Made by a program: the position numbers and the translations under genes. From assembly GCF_003391135.1 (NCBI RefSeq), contig NZ_CP031455.1:3813001-3877000 (forward strand): a stretch of 64,000 nucleotides of DNA, given 5' to 3'. Below the pieces are notes generated by a model, which ran no database searches, was not told the DNA's origin, and saw nothing but the letters and a program-made list of their open reading frames with translations. The DNA comes from Streptoverticillium olivoreticuli subsp. olivoreticuli (GTDB lineage Bacteria; Actinomycetota; Actinomycetes; Streptomycetales; Streptomycetaceae). Positions 7,723 through 15,984 of the stretch are shown in pieces (positions within the stretch are counted from its first letter, which is position 1; each line of letters opens with the position of its first letter).

Positions 7723-8159
7723 CTCAGCTCACCGTCCAGGTCGGCCTCACCGGCCTGCGTCTTGGCGTGCTCCTCGGCCTTGCCACGGGTGGCGACGGCG
7801 TCGGCGGGCAGGTCGATCTCGGGGCAGTCCTTCCACAGCCGCTCGAGGGCGTAGAAGACACGCTCCTCGCTGTGCTGCACGTGGACGACGATGTCGACGT
7901 AGTCGAGCAGCACCCAGCGGGCGTCGCGGTCGCCCTCACGGCGCACCGGCTTGGCGCCGAGCTCCTTGTTGAGCCGCTCCTCGATCTCGTCGACGATCGA
8001 CTTGACCTGGCGGTCGTTGGGGGCCGAGGCCAGCAGGAAGGCGTCGGTGATCGACAGTACGTCGCTGACGTCGTACGCGATGATGTCGTGCGCGAGCTTG
8101 TCTGCGGCCGCCTGTGCGGCGGCCTTGATGAGCTCGATGGAGCGGTCCGTGGCGGTCAC
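7719..8159 (-). CDS. rsfS: Ribosome silencing factor RsfS
   Basis: 146 residues from GTG 8159. It matches the RsfS/Iojap family over its length: SIELIKAAAQAAADKLA, the AYDVSDVLSITDAFLLAS core, NDRQVKSIVDEIEERL, and the WVLLDYVDIVVHVQ then FYALERLWKDCP signatures. The family binds ribosomal protein L14 and blocks joining of 30S and 50S subunits during starvation or stationary phase. The C-terminal ~30 residues (AVATRGKAEEHAKTQAGEA) extend past the compact domain and are polar. It sits between an LCP-like gene and a coupled phosphatase gene, with nadD further upstream, the usual actinobacterial nadD-rsfS neighbourhood. Confidence 0.95.
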   Translation of the reverse strand: MTATDRSIELIKAAAQAAADKLAHDIIAYDVSDVLSITDAFLLASAPNDRQVKSIVDEIEERLNKELGAKPVRREGDRDARWVLLDYVDIVVHVQHSEERVFYALERLWKDCPEIDLPADAVATRGKAEEHAKTQAGEADLDGELS

Positions 8160-8283
8160 AAGCCATGCTTTCGATAAAGAGGGTCAGTACACCCCAAGGG
8201 TCTCACGACCCACCGACAGCCCTCCTGGCCTTTTCCGCGGGACCGGCCGGGCCGTGGCTCCCACCCCCGGCCGGTCCCCGCCG

Positions 8284-9912
8284 TCAGCCCTTGTAGTCCT
8301 TGCCCAGGACCACGGTGACGTCGGCGTTGGGGGCGCCGCCGCCCTTCTTCACGGCGCCCGCGGGCAGCCCCAGCGTCTTGGCGACCTCCTTGGCGTCGGC
8401 CTCCCGCCGGTCGTCCGCGTACGTCACCGCGGAGGCGGCCTCGGCCGTGCCCGCGGTGCCGGCGTCGACGACGGTGTAGCCGCCGTTGACGAGCGTGACC
8501 TGGGCGGCGCCGGACGCGCCCTTGCCCCCTGTGGCGTTCTTCACGCCGACCCGGGGCGTCGCGTTCTTGTCGGTGTTCTTCACCGTGCCGCCGAGGACGT
8601 CCTTGACCACCTTGCCGGTCGCCTGGTCGCCGAGCGTCCCGTCGGACTGCGCGGACAGCGCCGTGGTGTCGTACGTACCCGCCTTGGCGAGCGTCGCGAG
8701 CCGGGCCAGGGAGGCACCGAGCTGTTCGACGGACAGGGAGGGGTCCGGGATCTGCGCCAGGGACTCCACCGTCCGGGTCGCGGCGGCGGGGTCGCCGGAC
8801 AGCTTCTTCAGCACCGCCTGCATGACCTGGCCGAAGCGCGCCAGCTGCTTGCCCGGGTCCTCGCCGGAGGCCCGGTACGTGGCGTAGGCCACCGCCATCT
8901 GACCGCCCAGGTTCTGCGCGGTGCCCTTGCGGACCACCGGGCTGTCACCGGGCTTCGCGCCGGGGACGTCGGTGTCCGTGTCGAGGGCGATCCCGCCGAC
9001 CAGCTCGACCAGGTTCTCCAGGTACGGGGTGTCCAGCCGCCAGCTGCCCTTGATGTCGGCGCCCAGCAGGGTGTTGAGGGCGTCGCGGGTCGCGCCGGTG
9101 CCGTCGTCCTGCACGGACTTGCCGAGCGTGGTGGAACCGCCGCCCTCCTTGGCGACGGCCAGCGTGTTCGGCAGCAGGACCGTCGTGCCCTTCCTGGTGG
9201 TCTCGTTGTCGACCAGCAGGGCGGTGGAGCTGCCGCCGCCCTGTGTCTGCCGCAGATGGACCACGATCACGTCGCGCTTCTGCGCTCCGCTCGCCGTGGT
9301 CGCGCCCTTCTTGTCACCGGAACCGGCCCACCACATGTAGGCGGCCGCGCCGCCCAGGGCGAGCACGAGCACCACGACGAGGGCGACGACGCGGTTGCGC
9401 CCCTTGCGCTTGCGCTCGTCGCGCCGTTCGGTGCGGCTCTCGCTGAACTTGAGCCAGTCGATGACGTCCTCGGAGTCCTCGTCCGGCTCCTCGATGAACG
9501 AGAACTGCTCGGTGCGGTAGTCCGGCGCGGACGCCTGCTCCGGCACCTTGGGCGACGGCTCGTGCCGCTCCTCCCGGGGCGCTTCGCCCGCCTCGTGGGC
9601 GGGGGCACCGGCCTGCCGGGGGATCCACTCCTGCTGCTGGGTCTGCTGGGCCGGCTGCGGGGGCTCGTAGAACTGGTGCGGCTCATGGACCTGCTGGGGC
9701 TGGGCGTACGGGTCGTAGCCGCCGGCCTGAACGTCGTAGCCGTAGCCCTGCTGGTGCTGCGCGGGCTGCTGCTGCACGGGCTGCCCGTACTGGTCGTAGA
9801 CCCGCTCCGGGGCGTCCGGCCGGTACACCGGCTGCCCGTAGGCGTCATAGCCGTGGACCTGGGGTTGGCTGCCGTACGGGTCCTGCGCGTACGGGTCCTG
9901 TCGGTCGTTCAC
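8284..9912 (-). CDS. LytR-CpsA-Psr-like membrane protein with LytR C-terminal domain
   Basis: 542 residues. The first ~110 are rich in Tyr, Gln and Pro (DPYAQDPYGSQ, YGQPVQQQPAQHQQ), then an acidic linker, a basic patch (ERRDERKRKGRNR), one transmembrane helix (VVALVVVLVLALGGAAAYMW) and a large external part. That part resembles a degenerate LCP domain (VIVVHLRQTQGGGSSTALLV, TTLGKSVQDDG, LVELVGGIALDTD, LGGQMAVAYATYR) followed by a LytR_C domain. LCP enzymes attach teichoic acids or arabinogalactan-like polymers to peptidoglycan. Here the usual SxPRDT-type arginine motif reads VLLPNTL and the early Asp/Arg motif is missing, so ligase activity is doubtful. The gene ends just before rsfS; nadD is 19 bases upstream. 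A role in wall glycopolymer attachment or its regulation is inference. Confidence 0.8.
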   Translation of the reverse strand: MNDRQDPYAQDPYGSQPQVHGYDAYGQPVYRPDAPERVYDQYGQPVQQQPAQHQQGYGYDVQAGGYDPYAQPQQVHEPHQFYEPPQPAQQTQQQEWIPRQAGAPAHEAGEAPREERHEPSPKVPEQASAPDYRTEQFSFIEEPDEDSEDVIDWLKFSESRTERRDERKRKGRNRVVALVVVLVLALGGAAAYMWWAGSGDKKGATTASGAQKRDVIVVHLRQTQGGGSSTALLVDNETTRKGTTVLLPNTLAVAKEGGGSTTLGKSVQDDGTGATRDALNTLLGADIKGSWRLDTPYLENLVELVGGIALDTDTDVPGAKPGDSPVVRKGTAQNLGGQMAVAYATYRASGEDPGKQLARFGQVMQAVLKKLSGDPAAATRTVESLAQIPDPSLSVEQLGASLARLATLAKAGTYDTTALSAQSDGTLGDQATGKVVKDVLGGTVKNTDKNATPRVGVKNATGGKGASGAAQVTLVNGGYTVVDAGTAGTAEAASAVTYADDRREADAKEVAKTLGLPAGAVKKGGGAPNADVTVVLGKDYKG

Positions 9913-9931
9913 CGGTGCCCCTCACGTGCCT

Positions 9932-10537
9932 TCAGTGCCGGTACAGCTTGCGCTTGTCGATGTAGCGCACCACACCGTCGGGGACCAGGTACCAGACCGG
10001 GTCGCCCTGCGCCACGCGTGTGCGGCAGTCGGAGGAGGAGATCGCGAGCGCGGGCACCTCGACGAGCGAGACACCGCCCTCGGGCAGGCCGGGGTTGGCC
10101 AGTATGTGGCCGGGCCTGGTGACACCGATGAAGTGGGCCAGCGAGAACAGTTCCTCGGTGTCCCGCCAGGTGAGGATCTGGGCCAGCGCGTCGGCGCCGG
10201 TGATGAAGAACAGGTCCGCGTCGTCGTTGAGGGCGCGCAGGTCGCGGAGGGTGTCGGTGGTGTACGTCGGACCGCCGCGGTCGATGTCGATGCGGCTGAC
10301 CGAGAACTGCGGGTTGGACGCGGTGGCGATCACCGTCATCAGATAGCGGTCCTCGGCCGGTGACACCGCCCGGTGGCTCTTCTGCCACGGCTGCCCGGTC
10401 GGTACAAAGACCACCTCGTCCAGGTGGAACCGCGCGGCCACCTCGCTGGCGGCGACCAGGTGGCCGTGGTGGACCGGGTCGAATGTCCCGCCCATCACGC
10501 CGAGCCGCCGCTTCACGGGCCCTGTCTGCTCTCCCAT
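9932..10537 (-). CDS. nadD: Nicotinate-nucleotide adenylyltransferase NadD
   Basis: 201 residues from the ATG at 10535-10537. This start places the nucleotidyltransferase motif GVMGGTFDPVHHGHL near residue 15, as in other NadD proteins; a longer upstream frame to 10837 is a low-complexity shadow. Further family marks are DEVVFVPTGQPWQKSH, DRYLMTVIATASNPQF, the TYTTDTLRDL stretch and the ISSSDCRTRV equivalent of the ISSTxIR signature. The enzyme adenylates nicotinate mononucleotide to deamido-NAD in NAD biosynthesis. It is first in the leftward nadD - LCP-like - rsfS - phosphatase series. Confidence 0.95.
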   Translation of the reverse strand: MGEQTGPVKRRLGVMGGTFDPVHHGHLVAASEVAARFHLDEVVFVPTGQPWQKSHRAVSPAEDRYLMTVIATASNPQFSVSRIDIDRGGPTYTTDTLRDLRALNDDADLFFITGADALAQILTWRDTEELFSLAHFIGVTRPGHILANPGLPEGGVSLVEVPALAISSSDCRTRVAQGDPVWYLVPDGVVRYIDKRKLYRH

Positions 10538-10593
10538 GCGTGCAGACCCTACTGGGCGCGGCGGAGCGCCGGACCCGCAGGGACCGGGTGGGC

Positions 10594-10758
10594 TCAGCGG
10601 TCGCGGTTGAAGCGGGTCGTGATCCACAGGAGGAGGAGCAGGATCACCAGGGCCGCGCCACCGGTCATGTAGGGGCTGATGCTCGGGTGGGTGTCGGCGT
10701 GCTCGCCCTCGGAGGCGAGTGTGGCCAGGGCGGTGTGGGCTGAGGCGAAAGCGCTCAT
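10594..10758 (-). CDS. Tiny membrane protein, 54 residues
   Basis: The ATG at 10756-10758 opens a 54-codon frame ending at TGA 10594. The N-terminal half is polar (SAFASAHTALATLASEGEHA). It is followed by one hydrophobic helix (MTGGAALVILLLLLWITT) and a short basic tail (RFNRDR), so a single-pass protein with a cytoplasmic C terminus is predicted. Third-position G/C use looks coding. It lies 56 bases upstream of nadD and codirectional with it. The function is unknown. Confidence 0.65.
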   Translation of the reverse strand: MSAFASAHTALATLASEGEHADTHPSISPYMTGGAALVILLLLLWITTRFNRDR

Positions 10759-10851
10759 CGTCGGCAGGACCTATCCGGGACGGTAGTCGGGCAGAGATTT
10801 CTGCCACATCGTATGCGGGGGGCGGGCGCGGGCTCACGCCGACTCCACAGG

Positions 10852-11019
10852 TCAGTCCTTCTTGTACCCGCGGAGCAGGAACCAGGCGAGGAAGGCGATG
10901 CCGACCACACCGACGACCAGGACCGTACGGATGAGGGCTCCGGGCCCCTGGTCGCCCTTGGAGACGGCGAGCAGTTCGGTGAAGCCGGGGTTCGCGGTGA
11001 AAGCGTGGATGTCGGGCAT
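10852..11019 (-). CDS. Tiny membrane protein, 55 residues
   Basis: From the ATG at 11017-11019 the frame reads MPDIHAFTANPGFTELLAVS, then a soluble stretch (KGDQGPGALIR), one hydrophobic helix (TVLVVGVVGIAFLAWFLL) and the basic tail RGYKKD. The frame stays open to 11082, but the extra codons are Arg/Pro-rich and lack a good start. Together with the 54-residue gene next to it this makes a pair of codirectional one-helix proteins upstream of nadD. The function is unknown. It is divergent from the M48 protease gene. Confidence 0.65.
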   Translation of the reverse strand: MPDIHAFTANPGFTELLAVSKGDQGPGALIRTVLVVGVVGIAFLAWFLLRGYKKD

Positions 11020-11120
11020 GCCTCCACGGTAGCCATGCCGGAGGCAGCGCCTACTGTGGGGGGCGGCAGCCGGGCGGGTCACGGCCGCCGGGCCATGATC
11101 AGCCCATTGAGGGGGTCTTG

Positions 11121-12305
11121 ATGAGCGACAGCAACGGCAGTGGCGAGCGCGCTTCGGGAAGTGCTTCCGGCGCGGGGGACGAGGGCCACGAGCGGCTGCC
11201 CGACCGGCAGCGGAAGCGGTTCCCCGGGATCTCCTCGCGCGCCTACGAGCATCCGGCGGACCGGTCGGCCCTGGTGGCGCTGCGCAAGCTGAGCGGCTTC
11301 GACACCGTCTTCAAGGCCCTGAGCGGGCTGCTGCCGGAGCGCAGCCTGCGGCTGCTGTTCCTCTCCGACTCGGTGCGGGTGAGCGACCAGCAGTTCCCGC
11401 ACCTGCACACCATGCTGCTCGACGCCTGCCACATCCTGGACCTGCCCGAGGTCCCGCCGATGTACGTCAACCAGGACCCGCAGCCCAATGCCATGTGCAT
11501 CGGCCTGGACGAGCCGATCATTGTGGTCACCACGGGCCTCGTCGAGCTGCTGGACGAGGAGGAGATGCGGGCGGTCGTCGGCCACGAGGTCGGCCACGCG
11601 CTCTCGGGCCACGCGGTCTACCGGACGATATTGCTGTTCCTCACCAACTTCGCGCTCAAGATCGCCTGGATCCCGCTGGGCAACATCGCGGTGATGGCGA
11701 TCGTGACGGCGCTGCGCGAGTGGTTCCGCAAGTCGGAGCTGTCGGCGGACCGGGCAGGCCTGCTGGTGGGCCAGGACCTCCAGGCGTCGATGCGCGGCCT
11801 GATGAAGATCGCGGGCGGCAACCACCTGCACGAGATGAACGTGGACGCGTTCCTCGCGCAGGCGGAGGAGTACGAGGCGGGCGGCGACCTGCGCGACTCC
11901 GTACTGAAGATCATGAACGTGCTGCCGCGCACGCACCCCTTCACGACCGTGCGGGCGGCGGAGCTCAAGAAGTGGGCGGAGAGCCGCGACCACCAGCGGA
12001 TCATGGACGGCCACTACCCGCGGCGCTCGGAGGACAAGGACACCTCGGTGACGGACTCCATCCGGGAGTCGGCGAGCCACTACGCGGATTCCGTGCGGAC
12101 CAGCAAGGATCCCTTGATGGGGCTGGTGCGGGATCTCGCGGGCGGGGCGAGTGATCTTGGGGGGCGGTTGCGCGACACGTTCGGCGGCCGGAGTGGTTCC
12201 GGCTCGCCGTCCTCAGGTTCCGGGGAGGCCCCCGGGAAGCCTTCAGAGGGGCCCGGAGGGGCTCCGGGGGCCCAGGACCCGAAGGACGGGCCCTCGAAGC
12301 CGTAG
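11121..12305 (+). CDS. M48 family zinc metallopeptidase
   Basis: 394 residues from ATG 11121 (MSDSNGSGERASGS), with GAGGGGG about six bases upstream; the TTG just before is ignored. The zinc site is HEVGHALSGHA, and the third ligand is probably the Glu in SELSADRAGLL. FLTNFALKIAWIPLGNIAVMAI is a hydrophobic hairpin between them (written here as FLTNFALKIAWI and PLGNIAVMAI). The family includes HtpX- and Oma1-like membrane proteases that remove damaged membrane proteins. The C-terminal ~70 residues are Gly/Ser/Pro-rich and disordered (SGSGSPSSGSGEAPGKP). The gene stands alone, divergent from the small membrane-protein genes, and is followed by a large intergenic repeat. Confidence 0.9.
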   Translation: MSDSNGSGERASGSASGAGDEGHERLPDRQRKRFPGISSRAYEHPADRSALVALRKLSGFDTVFKALSGLLPERSLRLLFLSDSVRVSDQQFPHLHTMLLDACHILDLPEVPPMYVNQDPQPNAMCIGLDEPIIVVTTGLVELLDEEEMRAVVGHEVGHALSGHAVYRTILLFLTNFALKIAWIPLGNIAVMAIVTALREWFRKSELSADRAGLLVGQDLQASMRGLMKIAGGNHLHEMNVDAFLAQAEEYEAGGDLRDSVLKIMNVLPRTHPFTTVRAAELKKWAESRDHQRIMDGHYPRRSEDKDTSVTDSIRESASHYADSVRTSKDPLMGLVRDLAGGASDLGGRLRDTFGGRSGSGSPSSGSGEAPGKPSEGPGGAPGAQDPKDGPSKP

Positions 12306-12695
12306 GCGGCCGCCTGAGGCCCCCCGGGGGTTCTTTCCCCAGCCCCGCCCCTTCCCGAAACTGGGGCTCCGCCCCAGACCCCGGTCCTCAAACTCCCCCA
12401 GCTACCTCCCCCAGACTCCGTCCGGGGGTGCCCCCAGAGGTGCCCCCACGGGCTGAATATTCAGCCCGTCCGGCGTTTGAGGACACCGCGCGAAGCGTGG
12501 TTCGGGGGTCTGGGGGCTTGCCCCCGGTTTCGGGAAGGGGCGGGGTAGGGGAAACAAACCGCCGGCCCGCACCCGGGCACGGGTCCGGGGCGGAGCCCCG
12601 GCCGCGGCGGAGCCGCGCATCAGACGCTGAGGGAAGGGGCGGGGTAGGGGAACAAAGCCCGCCGCAGGCGCAGCCGCACCCGGGCGGCCGGGGGG
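12306..12695. repeat. GC-rich mosaic intergenic repeat, site 1
   Basis: No gene is seen in these ~390 bases, which lie between convergent genes. They hold modules shared with sites at 20.1, 38.7 and 44.2 kb: the CCCCAGCCCCGCCCCTTCCC box, GGGGCTCCGCCCC, CTCCCCCAGCTACC, CCCAGACTCCGTCCGGGGGT and the palindrome around GGGCTGAATATTCAGCCCG (12450-12475) flanked by GTCCGGCGTTTGAGGAC. Several modules appear in both orientations and can pair into hairpins, which suits a terminator-like role. Confidence 0.75.
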
Positions 12696-12732
12696 AAAAC
12701 AGAGCGCCCTAGCCGTGCGGCTGGGCGCTCTG
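12696..12732 (-). terminator. Strong terminator overlapping a gene's own stop codon
   Basis: CAGAGCGCCC (12700-12709) pairs with GGGCGCTCTG (12723-12732), with an inner AGCC/GGCT stem. On the minus strand TTTT follows. The stem includes the last codons and stop (12709-12711) of the leftward gene that it terminates. Confidence 0.75.
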
Positions 12733-13794
12733 CGCCAGGGAGCCGCACAGAGGCGTCGCGTCCTGGCCCGTCGTGTACGGGTCGGTCACCGCCGGGCCGT
12801 CCACGCTCGCGCGCCGGCCGGCCAGAAGGGGGCGGAGGTAGGCCGCGTCGTCGGCCGAGCAGGACTCCGGGCCCGCCTGGAGGTAGCTCTGCACGACGGT
12901 CAGGTGGTGGTCCTGGAGGCCGTCCCGGTCGAAGCGGAAGCGCATCGTACGGCGCACGGTGAACAGCGACGCGCCGTCCGCTTCGGTACCGAGGTCGGCG
13001 CCCGCCTTCGCGGGCCGCAGCGCGTAGACGAACGTGTGGTCGCCGGAGACCTCCAGCGTGCCGGGGGCCGTCTCCGCCACGGTGAAGACGCCCTGCGTGC
13101 GTACGGGCGTGCTCACCAGGGCCACCTGGGCGGGATCGAAGCGGATCAGCCAGCCGGTGGCGGCGTGCCGCCCGTCGTTGGACGGGTGGTCGAAGCTGCG
13201 GTCGAACTGGTCGAGCTGCGCCGGGTCGAGCAGCACCCGCAGCGTGCGCTGCGCCCCGCCGACCAGGACGGCCGGGTCGAGCGCGGACTTCACCGTGTAC
13301 TCCTTGGCGGCGGCCAGCGCGCCCATCACCTGGCTCTCGGAGAAGTGCTGCGTGCTGCGCGCCGGGGGCAGGGTGACGCCCTCCTCGCCCAGCCGGAACT
13401 GCGCGGCCGGGCTGCGGTCGAAGAGCCGGCCTGCCGGGCCGCCCGGCACGGCGTCGCGCGGGGCCAGGGGTATGACCGTGGAGTGCATCGGCTCCGCGAC
13501 GGGCACCGCCGCGTCCTTGTAGGGGTGCCGCAGGCCCATGTAGACGGCCGTGCCGAAGGCCAGGGCGATCAGTATCACCAGGACGAGGACCTGTCGCGAG
13601 GTGCTGACGCGGGCCCACACATGGCGGTTGCGCACGGCGAGCGCGTGGTCACCCATCCGCTCGCGCGCGGAGAACTCCTGGAGGCGGGCAGCGCGGATGA
13701 ACGATTCGTCGAAGACGACGGATCGGTACTCGTCCTCCCCACCCCCCGGGACTCCCTCGGGCGTCCCCTCAGGTGGGTCTCCAGGCCCGTCCAT
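12709..13794 (-). CDS. Membrane-anchored protein of unknown function sharing an N-terminal motif with its neighbour
   Basis: 361 residues. A Gly/Pro/Glu-rich start is followed by the motif YRSVVFDESFIRAARLQEF, a basic juxtamembrane stretch, one transmembrane helix (VLVLVILIALAFGTAVYMG) and a ~270-residue external domain. That domain has two cysteines near the end (GPESCSADDAAYL, ATPLCGSLAQ) that could form a disulphide. I recognise no enzymatic motif. The gene just upstream (13904-14536) repeats the SVVFDExFxRxA motif ahead of its own transmembrane helix, so the two are probably paralogs or partners. They are codirectional, 109 bases apart, between the M48 protease and proA. Confidence 0.75.
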   Translation of the reverse strand: MDGPGDPPEGTPEGVPGGGEDEYRSVVFDESFIRAARLQEFSARERMGDHALAVRNRHVWARVSTSRQVLVLVILIALAFGTAVYMGLRHPYKDAAVPVAEPMHSTVIPLAPRDAVPGGPAGRLFDRSPAAQFRLGEEGVTLPPARSTQHFSESQVMGALAAAKEYTVKSALDPAVLVGGAQRTLRVLLDPAQLDQFDRSFDHPSNDGRHAATGWLIRFDPAQVALVSTPVRTQGVFTVAETAPGTLEVSGDHTFVYALRPAKAGADLGTEADGASLFTVRRTMRFRFDRDGLQDHHLTVVQSYLQAGPESCSADDAAYLRPLLAGRRASVDGPAVTDPYTTGQDATPLCGSLAQSAQPHG

Positions 13795-13903
13795 ACCTCA
13801 AGAGTAGGTCCGTCGGGGCCTTGGTAAACGCGCTGGTACACGACAAGTTGTGAGGAAAATTCACGGTGCCCGGTGCACGCATGCCAGGGCCCGCCCGACC
13901 GGC

Positions 13904-14536
13904 TCAGCGGCGGGGTGCCGCGGACGCCACCGGGGGCTCGGAATCGGCCGAGACCGACGGCAGCGGGCCCGGCCGGTCGACCGCGGGGGCGTCCACCCCG
14001 GTGGTCGCGGGAGGCGGGTCGGAGCTGGGCCGATTGCCGGAGGAGGCGCTGCGGTAGACGGCGGCGAAGGCGAGAGCCACCACGCCGATGCCCATCACCA
14101 CCGCGAGCACCCACGCCACCGGGCGCTGCCACCGGGCGTGCCCTCGATAGGGCCTGCGCGGCGCGCCGTAGCGCCCGTACGGGCCGTAGGCGTCGTCTGG
14201 ATCCAGGTCGTGGGCGAGGCTGTACCAGCCGCTCGCGTGCCCGCTGTGGTGGCTCGTGGGGCCCGCGGCGAACCCGCCCTCATAGGGCTCGTCGAAATCC
14301 GGCGCGTCGTCGTCGGCGGGCCCGCCGACCGCCCTGGACCGGGAGGCCTCCGCCTCCGCGCGGGCCTGGGCGGCGGCGAGCATCCGCTCGACCGCGGTCG
14401 GTTCGTGGATCGCGGCGGACCGCACGAACTCCTCGTCGAAGACCACGGAGGCGAACGCGTCGTCCGCGTCTCCATGGCGGTGGCTGTCGGGCTCCTCGCC
14501 GTCCGGGAACGGCTGGCCCCCCACGTCGTCCGGCAC
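13904..14536 (-). CDS. Membrane-anchored protein of unknown function with SVVFDExF motif
   Basis: 210 residues. An acidic N terminus leads into FASVVFDEEFVRSAAIHEP then TAVERMLAAAQARAEAEA (probably helical). A disordered Gly/Asp/Tyr-rich linker (DAYGPYGRYGAPRRPYRG) follows, then one transmembrane helix (VAWVLAVVMGIGVVALAFA) and a short Pro/Ser-rich external tail. Unlike its neighbour at 12709-13794 it has no folded outer domain. The shared cytoplasmic motif SVVFDE(S/E)F(I/V)R(A/S)A is the only clear clue. It may bind a common cytoplasmic partner (inference). It lies downstream of proA on the same strand. Confidence 0.7.
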   Translation of the reverse strand: MPDDVGGQPFPDGEEPDSHRHGDADDAFASVVFDEEFVRSAAIHEPTAVERMLAAAQARAEAEASRSRAVGGPADDDAPDFDEPYEGGFAAGPTSHHSGHASGWYSLAHDLDPDDAYGPYGRYGAPRRPYRGHARWQRPVAWVLAVVMGIGVVALAFAAVYRSASSGNRPSSDPPPATTGVDAPAVDRPGPLPSVSADSEPPVASAAPRR

Positions 14537-14586
14537 CCGTCCAGCGTAGCCCCGGAACGGTCAATCCGTGCAGCCGGTACGGGAAT

Positions 14587-15906
14587 TCAGCTTCCCGGGC
14601 GCGCACCGCCCCGGACGTGGCCGTCGCCCGTGACGATGTACTTGGTGGAGGTGAGTTCCGGGAGCCCCATCGGCCCGCGCGCGTGCAACTTCTGCGTGGA
14701 GATGCCGATCTCGGCGCCGAAGCCGAACTGGCTGCCGTCCGTGAACCGCGTCGAGGCGTTGACCGCGACGGTGGTCGAGTCCACCAGCTGGGTGAAGCGG
14801 CGGGCCGCGGCCTGCGACGTGGTGACGATCGCCTCGGTGTGGCCGGAGGACCACATCCGGATGTGCCGTACGGCCGCGTCCAGGGAGTCCACCACCGCGG
14901 CGGCGATGTCGTACGACAGGTACTCCGTCTCCCAGTCCTCGACCGTCGCGGGCACGACGGTCGCCGGGCCGCCCTCGGCCAGCGCCAGGACCCGCTCGCA
15001 GCCGTGGACGGTCACGCCCGCCTCCGCCAGCGCGGCGAGGGCGCGCGGCAGGAACTCCGCCGCGATGTCCTGGTGCACCAGGAGCGTCTCGGCCGAGTTG
15101 CACACACTGGGGCGCTGTGCCTTGGAGTTGACGAGGATGTCCACGGCCATGTCGATGTCGGCCTCGGCGTCCACGTACACATGGCAGTTGCCCGTGCCCG
15201 TCTCGATCACCGGGACGGTGGACTCCTCCACGACCGTACGGATCAGCGAGGCGCCGCCGCGCGGGATCAGCACGTCGACCATGCCCCGGGCGCGCATCAG
15301 CTCCCGCACGGACTCCCGGCTCTCCCCCGGGACGAGCTGCACGGCGTCCGCGGGCAGCCCGGCACCGCCGACGGCGTCCCGCAGGACGCGCACCAGGGCG
15401 GTGTTGGAGGCGTACGCGGAGGACGAGCCGCGCAGCAGCACGGCGTTGCCGGACTTCAGGCAGAGGGCGGCGGCGTCCACGGTGACGTTGGGGCGGGCCT
15501 CGTAGATGATCCCGACGACGCCCAGCGGGACGCGCACCTGGCGCAGGTCGATGCCGTTGGGGAGGGTGGAACCGCGCACCACCTCGCCGACGGGGTCGGG
15601 CAGGGCCACGACGTCCCGCACGTCCTTGGCGATGGCGCGCACCCGCTCGGGGGTGAGGGTCAGCCGGTCGACGACGGTCTCGCTGGTGCCGGCGGCGCGG
15701 GCCTTCTCGACGTCCTCGGCGTTGGCCTCGACGATCTCCTTGGTGCGGACCTCCAGCGCGTCGGCGATCGCCAGCAGCGCCTCGTCCTTCACCGAGCGCG
15801 GCAATGGCGCCAGCTCGGCGGCCGCGGCGCGGGCGCGGTAGGCCGCGCGCAGCACCGGGGACTGCGGCATGGGATCGGCGAGGGGAGAGGGGAAAACGCT
15901 GCTCAT
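14587..15906 (-). CDS. proA: Gamma-glutamyl phosphate reductase ProA
   Basis: 439 residues from the ATG at 15904-15906 (MSSVFPSPLADP); codons further upstream lack family similarity. It converts gamma-glutamyl phosphate to glutamate-5-semialdehyde with NADPH, step 2 of proline synthesis. Seen: the aldehyde-dehydrogenase fold with VGEVVRGSTLPNGIDL, PLGVVGIIYEARPNVTVD, the LKSGNAVLLRGSSSA nucleotide-binding loop and the catalytic cysteine (Cys269) in RPSVCNSAETLLVH. AEIGISTQKLHARGPMGL closes the domain. proB lies 0.8 kb upstream on the same strand with one small gene between, so a proB - small gene - proA unit is likely. Confidence 0.97.
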   Translation of the reverse strand: MSSVFPSPLADPMPQSPVLRAAYRARAAAAELAPLPRSVKDEALLAIADALEVRTKEIVEANAEDVEKARAAGTSETVVDRLTLTPERVRAIAKDVRDVVALPDPVGEVVRGSTLPNGIDLRQVRVPLGVVGIIYEARPNVTVDAAALCLKSGNAVLLRGSSSAYASNTALVRVLRDAVGGAGLPADAVQLVPGESRESVRELMRARGMVDVLIPRGGASLIRTVVEESTVPVIETGTGNCHVYVDAEADIDMAVDILVNSKAQRPSVCNSAETLLVHQDIAAEFLPRALAALAEAGVTVHGCERVLALAEGGPATVVPATVEDWETEYLSYDIAAAVVDSLDAAVRHIRMWSSGHTEAIVTTSQAAARRFTQLVDSTTVAVNASTRFTDGSQFGFGAEIGISTQKLHARGPMGLPELTSTKYIVTGDGHVRGGARPGS

Positions 15907-15984
15907 GGCCCGCAGCCTAGCCGCGCGGCGCGCTTCGGCCACCATGTATTCCGGACTGCGGACAGCGGGCGGGCCCGGCGGGCC

